DNA of 64,000 bases. Origin: Entomortierella parvispora (taxonomy: Eukaryota > Mortierellomycota > Mortierellomycetes > Mortierellales > Mortierellaceae). Below are positions 44,368 through 55,488 of the stretch, piece after piece. The position numbers were made by a program, and so were the translations under genes. The DNA is taken from NCBI GenBank assembly GCA_963573315.1, contig OY752150.1, positions 186,001-250,000 on the forward strand, written 5' to 3'. The notes beneath the pieces are model-generated. The model ran no database searches, was not told the DNA's origin, and worked only from the letters and a program-made list of their open reading frames with translations. Position 1 is the stretch's first letter; the number at the start of each line of letters is the position of its first letter.

Positions 44368-47300
44368 TTACTGCTGCTGCTGTTGCTGTAGGAGTTCCTC
44401 CCTCTCGCGCTGCTCCTTGAGTTGTTGTTGATGCTTGGCCTCCGAAGCTGCCATGGCAGCGGCCGCCATGGCACGAACACGCTCATCCCGCAACCGATCC
44501 TTCTCGGCCCTTTCCTTCTCCAACCGCTCCCTTCCTAATTGCATGATCCGTTCTTGCTCCTTGGAAATCTCTCGGTCCTTTTCCCGCTCCCGCTCCCGCA
44601 TCTGTTGTTGTTGTTGCTGATGCTGCGCAAAAGCCTCAAAGGTTTGAAACTCGCCCATCGAGGGGGACGAGAAGCTACTAGGTCCACCGTTCAACCGGGG
44701 GGTCGTTGGTAACAATGGACTTGAAAGACCCGCGAGATTGTTGGCCATTGGTGTTGTGGACAAAGGTCCTGGGGCGGTGGTGGTCGTGGATGCAGAGCCA
44801 GCAACATTACCAGAAGTAGCAGATGCTGCTGCAGCGGCGGCATTCGCTTCCTTGTGCAATTGCTGCTGCTTAAGCTTTTCCTCTTTACGTCCATCAAAAT
44901 GTTTCTTGTACTTTGCAGTCCTGACCAAGTCGTCAGCACCACTGGCAGTCAGTTCCTGAATCAGAACACCACGAATATGAGCCAAGGCCTCTGGAGTATC
45001 ATCTGATCCGAGCCAAACCTCTACACGATCACCTCGAGTTCTTCGAGCAAATACTAGCGACGGAAGGAAAAAGAGGCAGAGTTAGTTGTCAATGTAAAAG
45101 TCTTTCCACACTCCACTCGTTCAAGTCTAAACCTATAGAATTTTACCTGCTCCAGTGCCCTCTCCATGATGATCCAACACATCTCCAGCCATGAGAATCA
45201 AAACTGTCTCCCAGACAACGTCCAAGAGCGCACGAGGAGGGCAAAGGGTCAGACGACCACCATACTTGTTCTTGGGATCCTCCCACATGGGTTTGATGCC
45301 CTTCTTGAACCAATGCAGGTTCTGGTTGATCTTCATCGTCGCTGGGCGAACACGTTCCCTCACATACTTCCACGAGGTGGCGAATTGAGGGACGGTATGA
45401 CATGTGAACAGAGGCGTGATGGCGCTTGAGTAGGCATCCTGAACTTGGGTTTTGTCCTTTGCGCGCGAAGTATCGGAGAAGAAGAGGGTCCTGACATTTT
45501 CAAAGAGGGTCGTCTTTTGGTTAGGCTTCAACCTCATAACATATCAGTCAGAAAAGAACATTGAATAACGTGATCCAAACACCCTCATTCCATACCATTC
45601 GTCAGAAAGAGGCATCTCATCGGGGTATTGTCTTGCTGACAGGAATAGGCGGATGCGCTCCAACTCTTCCAATTGTGCGTCTCCCTTCGCCCAGTTGGGG
45701 AAGAATCCATTCTGAATCATTGGTGTTGTCACCATCTGGAGTCGTCCATAATAGTCGTCATCGTCATCATAATCGCCTCCTGGGGTCATTGGGGTGCGAG
45801 GAGGATGTTGCAAAGGGCGCATGGAGAAGTAGTCTGAGGGTCCTTCCCTGGCGCTCCTGGGTGAAAAGGCTGTCTGACCGCCCTCCGTCAAAGTTTGGAG
45901 TTGCAGGTTGTGAGAAGAGCGTGTGCTCAATAACCGAGCTGGCCGGGGTCCACGACGCTTGAATTCAGAATCCACAAAGGTGTTTGAGCTAGGACTGAAG
46001 GGTGCAGACGCTTTGCTGGGGCTCACAGGCGGCTCCAAGGTTTCATTGGTGACAGGTGACGCCGTGATGGGGCTAAGGGGGGTTTGAACAGGGAGGGTCG
46101 ACAGAGCTGCTGCTGGCGGCGCACCTGTTGCCACCGTCATGTTATGGGCAGGTACCCAGGAAGGGGTCTGAGGAACAGGGGGTACGGACTCGGTCGATGA
46201 TCCTTGACTAGATCCGTTATCGGCATTAGCATGACTACGTGAGCGTGATCGTGAGCGAGATCTAGAGCGAGTCCTGGTCTTCTTGGGCTGGTCCGATGCC
46301 CCAGATGTCGATGTTGATCCAGGCTGGTTCTCCAAAGCATCCTGTGAATCATGAGCCTCAGAAGAGTCCTTTGCTTGCGAGTCTTCGATTTTATCAATAG
46401 ATTCATCCTGATGGGTATTACCCTCCGACTTGTCCTTGGCGTTTTTTCGACTCCTAGACCGACGGCGACGGCTGGAGCTGGATGGGGTGGTGGGCGATCC
46501 AGGTGCCGACTTGCTCTCCAAATTGCTGTTGCCAGTGAGGTTAAGAGGTGGGGGGGCTGCCTTCCTGGAGCGACCAACGGGGCTTGTGGCGGGTTCGGGG
46601 CTCGGGATGTTCTCTGTCGCCAACGTGGGTGAGCTTCGTCCAGGTGCTTTGTACGTTCCATTCGTCACGTTTGCTAAACTGGCTGCCTTGTTCTCGGCCG
46701 CGGCTCTGGAGCGACTGCCAGGAGGACGATATGGCTGAGAAGTGGGTGCAATTGTAGCGGGAGCAGGTCCTTTGGTAACTGCACCTTCGTCCAGAGTGAC
46801 CATGGAAGCCCAGGACATTCGCTTGTCTGCAGCAGAAAGGTTCACCATAGAAGATGGCGCTTCCTTCTTGACGGGCCTTGAATGGCTCTCATCCAGGTTT
46901 GGCTGCTCTTTCTCACTGACAGCCAATTGATCCATCTCGTACCCCAGAAGCTCAACATCAGGCAAGTCTCCAACTTCAAGTCCGTGGAAGAGCTCGACAG
47001 CCTGGTCCTTGGCAGCGAGCTTGATAGTGATTGTAGGAGAGGGGAAAACAGGAGCGCTAAAGTGGGAGGTGTGTTTGCGCTTGCGTGCAAAGGGTGAAAT
47101 GGGGAGCGAGGACGGGCCAGCCGTCCCAGAGAGCTTTAGGCGGGGAGAGGTATATGGGGAGGGGAACTCATGAGGGATCGAGTAGGCAAAAAAGGGTGGC
47201 ACCGACACATTCAACCGGTCGCGAGGAGTCCGACTAAGGATCATGGAGCTCGGCCGCGAGGACGTAGGTGTGGACACTGAAGAGAGAACGGCAATCTCGG

Positions 47301-47967
47301 GCAAGGAGGTCGAGACCTTGGGCGGTGGTGGTGGTGATTGTCTTGCTGCTGCGGGAACACTGATGGTGGTCTTTAGAGCTGGGGCTGGAGCCGCTGCAGC
47401 TGCAACAACGTTTTCCTTGAGAGCAGGCGTTTGTGAGCTGGTGAGGCCCGAGAGAGAAGGAAGGTCCTGAAGATCAGCGGTCGAAACGGCAGCGATAGCC
47501 TGCTTCAAATCCTGCACAGTGACCGTAGAGCCGTTGCGACTGTGGGTGCGGTAGTGGGTCTTGAGGTGGTGCTGCAGTCTTGGTGGCGCAAGCAGATCAG
47601 CCCCGTTGCTGCCGCCGATGGACGAGCCGTTGACATGGTGATGAGGGTCTGATGTCGTTCCATTGGCCGCCATTCCTGCTCCAGCTCCAGCTGTTGTTGT
47701 TGCTGCTGCTGTTGTTGCTGTTCCTGCTGTCGCCGACAAGGACGAGGGGGCAGTGTGCGTCTGATGCTGTGGTTTAGGGAACACAAAGTCGGGGCGAAGA
47801 CCTTCGCCCATGCCGCGCGACCTTCGTCTGGCTTGCATGGCAGCCTTGGCTGCTGCTGCCGCCGATGCAGCGTTGGAGGGCAAGCCATGCAGTTCATGAG
47901 CTGGCGCAAAGGATACAGCCGAAGGAGGAGGAGAAACCCTCGAGTCTTCCTTTGTTGGATCAGTCAT
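44368..47967 (-). CDS. large protein with C-terminal class II eIF4E (4EHP/eIF4E2-like) cap-binding domain, 3 exons
   Basis: Exons in coding order: 47967-45596, 45532-45147, 45053-44368 (1147 aa). Residues 1-785 are disordered, with Ala/Thr/Pro-rich stretches, an RS-repeat block near 560 and an acidic patch near 735. The eIF4E fold lies at about 790-985: SWKYVRERVRP, HWFKKGIKPMWEDPKNKYGGRL, WETVLILMAGDVLDHHGEGTGAG, RTRGDRVEVWLGSDD and ALAHIRGVL. The central cap-stacking Trp (PMWED) is present. Counting back from the TV of CHTVPQF, the first cap-stacking position holds Tyr, not Trp, as in class II eIF4E (4EHP). The C-terminal 160 residues are a Gln/Glu/Arg-rich charged helix. Class II members bind capped mRNA weakly and mostly repress translation; the same role here is inference. 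Intron 1 (63 bp) has a CTGAC branch site. Confidence 0.85.
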
Positions 47968-48570
47968 GGGGTGGTGTTGGAGGCAAGTCTAGTAGAATGA
48001 AAGAAGCAAAAGGGGGGACATGAGTGGGTGAGCAGGGGATGGAAGGACAGATGACAGACGGTCGCCGCTCCTCTCTCGGTGGGCTCGATTGCGGTCCATG
48101 GGCCATGTATGTTTGTTCATCCAGAACGCCTTTGGAGAAGTAGCTTACAGAGGAGGCGGGTCCAGACGGTTGGGGGGAGTTCAATGGTTGGGAGGGATTG
48201 GGCGGATATCTGTGTGTCTTGAGTTTCTTTTTTTTCTTTTTTTCTTCTTGTTCTGTCTTGTCTTTGTCAGATAAAAGGGATGATGAAGAGACCAAAAAGC
48301 AAATGGAGAAACTGACGATGGACAAGGATGACGAGTGAGTGGAAAGGATGACTCAGTGAAGAAAGCGAATGAATGCAAAGAAGGGAAGAGGATGGAGAGG
48401 ATGGAGACAAAAGAGGGGAGAGGAAGAAACAAAAAAGACGAAGAGTCGAGACACCTCTGACATCCTCAGCAAGGTTTTGTGGCTCTGATTCGATGGATCG
48501 TTGATTGGCGCGACCTTTTTTTCTTTTTTTTTTTTTCTTTCTTTCTTTCTTGATATTCACTCTTTCTCTT

Positions 48571-48571
<1 letters not shown>

Positions 48572-48601
<30 letters not shown>

Positions 48602-48630
48602 TCTGTCTGTCTGTCTGTCTGTATGTCTGT
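48572..48630. repeat. CTGT microsatellite
   Basis: About 13 CTGT units with a few interruptions, in the divergent promoter region. Confidence 0.8.
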
Positions 48631-49669
48631 TCTTCCTCACCTGTCGATCCATCCTCCATCCTCCATCCCCTACTCCCCTTCGACTGCATGACCTCCTCGA
48701 TCAGGTCCTCGCAGAGAAGAGAAACAGAGAAAGTGCGCGTGCGTGCACGAAATGAACTCTCTGTGTGTGTGCGTGTGTCCTCTCCACCTGTGCCCTTCTC
48801 ACGCCCTCCGCGTCCCATTGTGTTGTTGTTCTATTTTCTCGCGTGTTGCGCTTCTTCCTCCGCTTGTGCATCTGGCGCCAACCCTATCTCGCTTTGGCCC
48901 TCTTTTTTCCTACTCCCATCTTACCAGCTCTTGACCTCATTTCTTGCCCCGCCTGTCAGAATTGCTCGTTTTCCGTCATCAGCTCATCAACGCACTTTTT
49001 CTCATTTCTCTCCTCTTGTCGTTTTTCATTTCTCTTCTGTCAACCAAGTTCCTTGCCTGAATGAGCCATTTCATTCATGTTTCTTCAGGAAGAAGGGGAC
49101 TGAGGGGAAGGAGGAGCACAACGACCGAATTTAGAGGGCAAGGCGGTTGTGAGCAGTGTTCTGGCGCACAAGTGAACAGGGAGCGACAAGATGTGGAACA
49201 AAATGAACATCAACAAACACTGGTGAGCGACAAGGAGCTGAGCACACCCATTTATTCATCTATTCACCCGTTCATTTCTCCAGCCATTGTTGGAGTACAG
49301 TACAGTGCTGTACATAGCCCTCCCGTGAGTAAAGCCAGATCCCAAAGGGACTCAATAATCAATCCATGAACATTGGGAACTGGTTCACAAACAACAAATT
49401 CTCCCGCTGGCTCTTGCTGCCCGCCCTCTCTCTGTTTCTCTTTCTCTCTCTCTTTCTCTCTTCCGTTATCCTCTTCTCTCCTCGCTTTGTCGCAGATGTG
49501 TTTTTGTGCAACAACTTTTTCGTCATCTCAACACGGCGTCATGTTGACAATCAAATAAGAATAGAAAAAAAAAAGACCGGAAAAAACAACAAAACGCGCC
49601 CGTTGTGAACACACTGCATCAAGAAATGAACGCGTGGATCACGCGGTGTTGAAAATCAAAAGCAAGGCG

Positions 49670-49695
49670 AAAAAAAAAAAAAAAAAAAAAAAAAA
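49670..49695. repeat. homopolymer of 26 A
   Basis: An A26 run about 130 bp before the ATG at 49823. The open frame that crosses it gives polyLys and is not taken as coding. Confidence 0.9.
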
Positions 49696-49822
49696 GCCAC
49701 TGCTCGTGCATGTCGCTCTTGTGCATCCTCCTTCTTTGCTCTCAACATCCATTCAACTCATAATCCTCGCTCCTCAGCCCTTCAGTCTTGACCCAGTCGT
49801 CAGCAATCACCGTGTACATGCC

Positions 49823-51537
49823 ATGGACCGAGGACAGGGTTCGCGAAAGCGACAGAGGGGATTCTCATTCCAGCCACCTTCGCTCACCTCCCATGCATCT
49901 GGCTCCTCCTTTGGGTCCATTCCACAGCCGTCCTTCTCACAACCATCGACAGACTACAGTGGCAGCCACAGCAGTAGACAACACCTCCGTGGTACCCGCA
50001 ATGAAGACGGCGGGGGCACGGTCGATTTCCGTGTCGCCCAGCACCTGGGCCGATTTCTGTCCGGTTTCCTCAACTATATCTTGGGCATTCTCCATGGCGC
50101 GCTCTTGATTCTTCAGCCTCTCTTTTCGTTCTTGCTGGTCATCGCGTTGATTATGATCCTTTTGGGTGGTTTAACCAAAAGTTTGACCCTCTTCGGATCC
50201 GAGTTTCAGACGAGAGTGCTCTGCTCTGTACCGGGGGTGCGCCATATCATGACATGTCCTAATCCGAGAAGTTCGCTCATGCTCAACATTCCCGATTTCT
50301 CTGATTTGGTAAACAAGCAAGCGGCATCCTACGAGTTTGTTGCAGATTCGGTCATGAATCAACTAAAGCAGACGCGGCAACAACAACAACAACAACAACA
50401 ACAACAAAACAAGCAGCAGACTGATCACAACATCGATGACCCATATGGTTTGATCATCCACACTTACAAAGGCAATCTGCCTCTGCCGATGCTTCTGAAA
50501 CGGGCAGAGATCGCAGTCGTAGACCTCAAGGTTTTGGTCAAACATTCGACACTCCCAGAGGAGCCAAGAGAGCTTTTGGTGGGATACCTCCAATCCTTCC
50601 ACGTACGCGCCAAGGCTCTCAGCCGAAAACTTCAGTTCCTGCAGGCCCGGGCGAACGCCTGCGTGGATAGCTTGGTGATCAGGAACACGTACTTGACAAT
50701 GGAACTGGATGGTCTCGAGGCTCAGCAGAGGTCTTGGAATGACCAAAAAGTGAATGGTGGGGCTTTGATTCGACTCTGGAATTACTTTTCAGATGATCAA
50801 GGTAAAGGAAATGACATTTGGTGTGGAGATTTCTGTCCATTCATGATCTGGCGAAAAGCTAACCTCCTCTCTGGGTACAATGCTTTCATCTTCACATTTT
50901 AGGTCAGGCTATGACTTTGGGGGCTCAAAAAATCCAGCAGTTGTATCAGGGCACAATGGAAGAGGCACGAACTCATGTTCGCGATCTGATCTTGCAAACC
51001 CAGGACGTGCTCCAGAATCTCGACACTATGGATCAGGTGTTGTCTTCAATCCATGATGTTGTCACTAAGGAACGGCGCGAGCAAAATAAGGCTCATGATG
51101 AAACTTTAGCACTTCTGTGGTCAAAACTAGGCGGGAACAAGGTGCAAAAGGGATTTCACAAGGAAAACTTGCAACTTCTCGTTGACATGGAGAATCAACG
51201 CAAGTCGACCGTGGGCCAGATTCAGACTGCGCTTTGGAAACTGACGGAATTCGAAGCCGAGATTGGGACTCTGCGAGAACGGGTTGTGGACGCAGCTATA
51301 GGTGGCGCGGAGGACGATGAAGGAACAGAGACTCTCAAGGTCGAATCACCTTCGGAAGTGGAGGAGAGGGCACGGGAGGCGAGGTTGTCTTCGGCTGCTG
51401 CATTGCGAGGTCATATTCAACAAATCGAACTAGTGACGGATCGGCTAAAGGAAAGGAGTTTCCTAGCAGATATGGTAGTCAAGGAGCAAGCGGACAAAAT
51501 CCCGGGCGTCGCCTCGGACGAGACCTCTGATTCTTAA
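49823..51537 (+). CDS. membrane protein with hydrophobic hairpin and coiled coil, unknown function, 2 exons
   Basis: Exons: 49823-50801 and 50903-51537 (537 aa). I do not recognise the family. The start is MDRGQGSRKRQRGFSF; an upstream in-frame ATG at 49634 would add a polyLys stretch from the A26 run and is less likely. Residues 1-75 are polar and Ser-rich. Residues 77-125 form one long hydrophobic block (FLNYILGILHGALLILQPLF, then FLLVIALIMILLGGL), probably two helices of a hairpin. A Gln run (about 10, CAA repeat at 50380-50408) interrupts the next part. From about 200 to the end the protein is helical and charged, probably coiled coil (LYQGTMEEARTHVRDLILQT). Membrane hairpin plus long coiled coil suggests a tether or organelle-shaping protein; that is inference only. 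Confidence 0.75.
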
Positions 51538-52250
51538 TCATAGAGCCTTGAGTAGACTCTAGCTGTGACTTTGAGCTACGACTGAGAAGAGAAGTGGGGA
51601 TTTGTCCGGAGTGTCGCGTGCGGTGCTCTGTGCGCCGAATTCCATGGTTCCTGTTCCACCCGAAGCAATCTTGTTTGGTCGATGAGACGTGGAAGAGGAC
51701 GGGAGTCCCCCTCGCCGTGGGTGGTGCAATTGAGCCCTCCTGACCATGGCTCGCTCTCGAGTAGAGGATCATGGACAAAGGGACGGAGGAAAGGAGGGAG
51801 AGCCAAGGACGACTTGAGCTGGGTAAGGTCTGTCCCGTAAGCCAACTTGAGCTGACGACGTATGGGAGCGAGAAACAGGATATCTTGTCCACCGAGTAAA
51901 AAAAAAAAAAAAAAAAAAACCTTCCCCCTCCTGTGCTCATATTTCATCCGTGGACTCTTTGCCTCTCTCCCCTTCCCCTCTTTGCCCCTTCAATTCCGCC
52001 CACCCTTGTCGTCTCCAACGTCCTTCGTGCCAACAGCTCCTCTATCTCTCCCTCTGGCTTGCTCTCCATTCTCCGTCTCCCTCTCTTTCTCTCGATCCAT
52101 TACTACCCTTTGTTATTTTCGTTACGACTTCCATTGAGCCCTCATTGCCTGCCTGGGTCTTGTACATACATTCATTCATACCGCACGCAAAGCCCAAAGT
52201 TTTCTTCTTTCGTTCTTCATTTCACTTCGACTCGGATCAACAAACACAAC
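51538..52250. other. intergenic region upstream of the mitochondrial carrier
   Basis: About 710 bp. The first 350 bp are the 3' flank of the previous gene. An A23 run (51898-51920) is followed by 330 bp of C/T-rich promoter-like DNA. No gene was seen. Confidence 0.5.
51898..51920. repeat. homopolymer of 23 A
   Basis: An A23 run that marks the switch from mixed sequence to the pyrimidine-rich promoter of the carrier gene. Confidence 0.9.
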
Positions 52251-53751
52251 ATGCCGAAATCATACACAGGAAGCGTTGCAACGGTAAATGAACCCCCCCT
52301 CCTTTTCCCAGGGATTCAGGAACAGCCACCCCACTTGCCCTAAATAGTGGACGCGATTCGGACATGGAAGATCACGGACCGATGCCCAACCTCGGTCCGC
52401 AGCCCTGCCAAAACTACTCTCAGGCTACTCTTGTACTGATCTGCTCTCCTTTATCTGTGTTATCGGCTTCTCTCTAGGATCAAGCATTGGCTGGTTTCTC
52501 AGGTGGTGCTGTTTCCACAATATTCCTTCACCCCCTGGATCTGATCAAAACCCGATTCCAAGGTAAGAACATTATAACCTCTTTCAGGAGGGAGAAAACA
52601 CGGGAGCTGTGGGTTCGAGCTGGCAACAGCTTATCAGCGTGGCAAGTAGAGTAACCTTCAGAAATCCAATTGCTCCATTGCCATTGATCTTAGTGAACGC
52701 GTCCCAAGCAGCGCCCAGGATCGGAGGCACGCTCCGCAGTTTCCAACAGATTTATAAGGGCGAGGGCTTTCGAAATGGACTCTACCGAGGCCTGACTCCC
52801 AACTTTGCAGGTGCAACTGTTTCTTGGGGACTGTACTTTTATCTTTACGCAGGGATCAAGGCTCAAATGCCTGTGGACCCGTCGACGGGTCGTTTGGGGC
52901 CTACTCAACATATGGCCGCAAGTATTCTTGGCGGTGCCTTGACAGCCGTGGTAACAAATCCTCTTTGGGTTATCAAGACCCGGATGTGTACGACCAAAAA
53001 GTCAGCCCCAGGAGCCTATCAGAGTCTTGGTCAAGGATTGGTGACTTTGGTCCGGACAGAAGGTGTTAAAGGATTGTATCGAGGCATTGTACCTGCCCTG
53101 TTCGGAGTCAGTCACGGAGCCATTCAGTTTATGGCGTACGAACAGCTCAAGTATTGGAGACAGGAAGCCAAGAAGAAGCGCTGGGAAAAGGAATTCTTGG
53201 AGGAGGTTCGAGGCATGTCGATTATTCCGATCCAAGAAACGGCTGCTGCAAAACCTTCTTCGGATCTGACTGGCGTGAGCATGGATTCCAAGACGTTTGA
53301 AAAACTGAGAGAGTCGAGACTTTTGGAGCGGAAACATGACTGGGAGACGCTCTCGACGATCGAATACTTGTGTATGGCGGCATCGTCCAAGGTTGCAGCA
53401 ACAGTGGCAACATACCCATATCAGGTGCTGAGATCGAGATTGCAGATGATGAGCAACCCCCAAAGCGAAGTTGTTTACACCGGTGTCATGGATTGTATTC
53501 GCAAGATCAAGAGGTATGCATGTCGTTGAAAAGGCCATCTTTTGTTAAAGGAAAAGGACTTTTTTTTATTCACTTTTGTACTCTTGCTGGATGGTCTATG
53601 ATCTAATAGGGCCGAGGGACTTTTGGGCTTTTACAAGGGCGTGGCTCCTAATGTGATTCGAGTCTTGCCAGGCACTTGTATTACCTTTTTGGTTTACGAA
53701 ACTGTCAGTGCTTGGTGTCGAAACCATGCACGCTATGGACTTGACGAGTAA
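52251..53751 (+). CDS. FLX1: mitochondrial carrier, FAD/folate type (Flx1/SLC25A32-like), 4 exons
   Basis: An inner-membrane solute carrier with three repeats, closest in motif to the FAD/folate carriers (yeast Flx1, human SLC25A32). Exons: 52251-52283, 52478-52562, 52694-53513, 53610-53751 (359 aa). The three signature motifs are [21 protein letters not shown] and [11 protein letters not shown]. Each is followed by a G-rich second half ([61 protein letters not shown]). The Trp in the second PX(D/E)XX(K/R) motif and the YPYQV third motif are typical of this subgroup. A charged insert of about 60 residues between repeats 2 and 3 makes the protein longer than the usual 310. Exon 1 encodes only 11 residues. 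Import of FAD into mitochondria would serve the nearby SDH complex, though neighbourhood need not mean co-regulation. Confidence 0.9.
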
Positions 53752-54091
53752 CTCTTGATTGCCAACAACCCACCCTTTGTCAGGCAGTCCACCATCAAAT
53801 TTTACATTAGCTTACTGCATTCTTGACCTGTTCTTGGTCGTACATTTCCTCTTTCTGTAAACCCATAGATTCCATTTATCCTTTTCCATTCATGAAAGAC
53901 TCACACTTGATGATGATGATTAACGAATAAATGCCAATATATTCTAGTCTTCAGATTTCCCACCGATTCCCTCAAATATATCCCCGTCCATCAATTGTCC
54001 GTCAAGGTATCCATGATTGGCTCCATTTTGTTATTTTACTGTACATTTCTTAAAGAAAAAGTTGTTTTTTTGTCTATGATTGTTTCCACTC
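53752..54091. other. 3' flank of the carrier gene
   Basis: An AT-rich 340-bp stretch with AATAAA at 53926-53931, a likely poly(A) signal for the carrier gene. No gene was seen. Confidence 0.5.
53926..53931 (+). terminator. poly(A) signal AATAAA of the carrier gene
   Basis: AATAAA 175 bp after the stop codon at 53751, followed by T-rich sequence. Confidence 0.45.
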
Positions 54092-54349
54092 ATGGAAGGA
54101 TTCGACAGCACCGGCCAATCCAGCGTTCCAATTCCACTGTCCTGCTCGTTTGAGTTTCCGCCACATGGATTGATCTCGCCTCTGCCGCCTAGATGTGACC
54201 TCGAGCGCGTTCATGACCTGCAGGAACTCCTATACAGATCAAGAGTCAGAAAGCAAGACGATGGGTTCAGTAAAAGAATGGAGATCTCCGCGAGGTCCCA
54301 GGCTCAATTGCTCCAGTTATCAGAGACGGTTCTTCCAAATATCAGGTAG
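54092..54349 (+). CDS. possible small protein, 85 aa, unknown
   Basis: An open frame from an ATG to a stop, giving MEGFDSTGQSS ... LSETVLPNIR. The second half (DLQELLYRSRVRKQDDGFSK) is helical and charged, like small coiled-coil subunits, but I cannot name it. The stop lies at an AG|GTAGAT sequence that could be a splice donor, so more exons may follow. It converges on the MIC12-like ORF with a 175-bp gap. Coding is uncertain. Confidence 0.3.
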   Translation: MEGFDSTGQSSVPIPLSCSFEFPPHGLISPLPPRCDLERVHDLQELLYRSRVRKQDDGFSKRMEISARSQAQLLQLSETVLPNIR

Positions 54350-54524
54350 ATTCGATTTCTGAATGAAAAACAAGAGAATGGTCCGGCGAGATGAAGGAGT
54401 CTCTATCACTCGCCATCTACTCGGTTCATCCACGTATCCTGTTTCCTTTGATCTAACCGGCTTTGTCCGGTCCAAATGTCTCTGTTGTCCTTTTCGCAAT
54501 TGGAACAAATATTGAGAGTAGTAT

Positions 54525-54827
54525 CTATGTCTCGCTCTTGAACGGCCTGCTTCTCCTGATCCGCAAGTAACTGCTTCCTGTTTCCAATATCTGCTTCCTA
54601 AAATCCTTCCTTCCTCTGTCCTGTTCAATGATCATCGTTAAAAGTACCTCGTCACGAATAAAGAGTGGAAGACCGTATTCGATCGTCCTCCGGAACCGCT
54701 GCAACGAATTATCCAAGGCCCGGGCGTCATTCCGGAGCTGATCCGACACGAGAGAGTAGGCCGTCATTGAACTCAGGACCCCGCCTGTGAATCCCAAAAC
54801 CGATTGGGAAACTGGAACGACCGTCAT
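54525..54827 (-). CDS. small single-pass protein, possibly a MIC12-like MICOS subunit
   Basis: An open frame of 100 aa from the ATG at 54827; the same frame stays open further upstream but reads low-complexity sequence. Near the start is a hydrophobic, Gly-rich segment (SVLGFTGGVLSSMTAYSLVS) followed by a polar helix (QLRNDARALDNSLQRFRR). This N-terminal GG...S...Y helix with a polar tail of about 80 residues recalls fungal MIC12/Aim5, a small subunit of the MICOS complex at mitochondrial crista junctions. The likeness rests on one short segment, so the call is tentative. Two other mitochondrial genes (carrier and SDH2) flank it. Confidence 0.4.
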   Translation of the reverse strand: MTVVPVSQSVLGFTGGVLSSMTAYSLVSDQLRNDARALDNSLQRFRRTIEYGLPLFIRDEVLLTMIIEQDRGRKDFRKQILETGSSYLRIRRSRPFKSET

Positions 54828-55488
54828 GTCATGGAAAGGTCTTGCTGTGTCCCTGCTATTACAATGTTTGCCTGTCGAAATGGAGTTTTCTAAAAGATTC
54901 AAGGGCCTCTCGATCCTGATGGTAGGAGGTAATGAGAAGGCAGGAGGGGAGGAGAAGAGAGGGCCGTACAAGGGGCAACTGAGAGGATAAGCTGAGAGAA
55001 ACTGGGAAGGAGACAGCGAAGGAACGCGGGGGTGCTTCGAAGGACAGGCAACGACGCGAAGAAGGCCCATCCATTCATTCAACATCTGGTGGCTTAGACA
55101 TCGAGTCTTCTCTCTTCTGCCAGTCGGATTCCCAAGGTACCCGAAGGGAAAAAAACAAAGATAATTCTTGGTAACCTTGGAGTTTTCACAACCCGTTGGA
55201 TAAGGCGATCCATCCAAAGGCACGTCTGCGATCACTTCCTCATATCATAGATCAAGTTCATGATTGTGAATAAAAAAAAAATAAAATGAGGCATTTATTA
55301 TGAACTATCCTTTGGCAGCTTCTTTGCAATCTGCGTAATATGGACAGCGGGGAGGGAAGGGTGGGTTGGTTTGTGTGAATGGGTGATGTGGGGATGGGGA
55401 TGTGAACAAGAGTATTTTCGCTAAAGAGACGTATATTCTTTCCGGCGAATCATACACTACTTCCTGGGATAACTAGTTGACCGGCAAT
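54828..55488. other. intergenic region before the SDH2 3' end
   Basis: About 660 bp holding the presumed promoter of the MIC12-like ORF and the 3' flank of SDH2. No repeat or further gene of note was seen. Confidence 0.45.

Larger units (their letters stand above)
47968..49822. other. divergent promoter region, 1.85 kb, repeat-rich
   Basis: It separates the eIF4E-domain gene (minus) from the gene at 49823 (plus). It holds a (CTGT)n microsatellite at about 48572-48630, CTTT tracts and an A26 run at 49670-49695. No convincing gene; the open frames follow the pyrimidine bias. Confidence 0.5.

Noticed and set aside
49634-49822. N-terminal extension of the 49823 gene through the A26 run
   Set aside because: It would encode polyLys from the homopolymer and then low-complexity sequence; the ATG at 49823 begins the normal protein.
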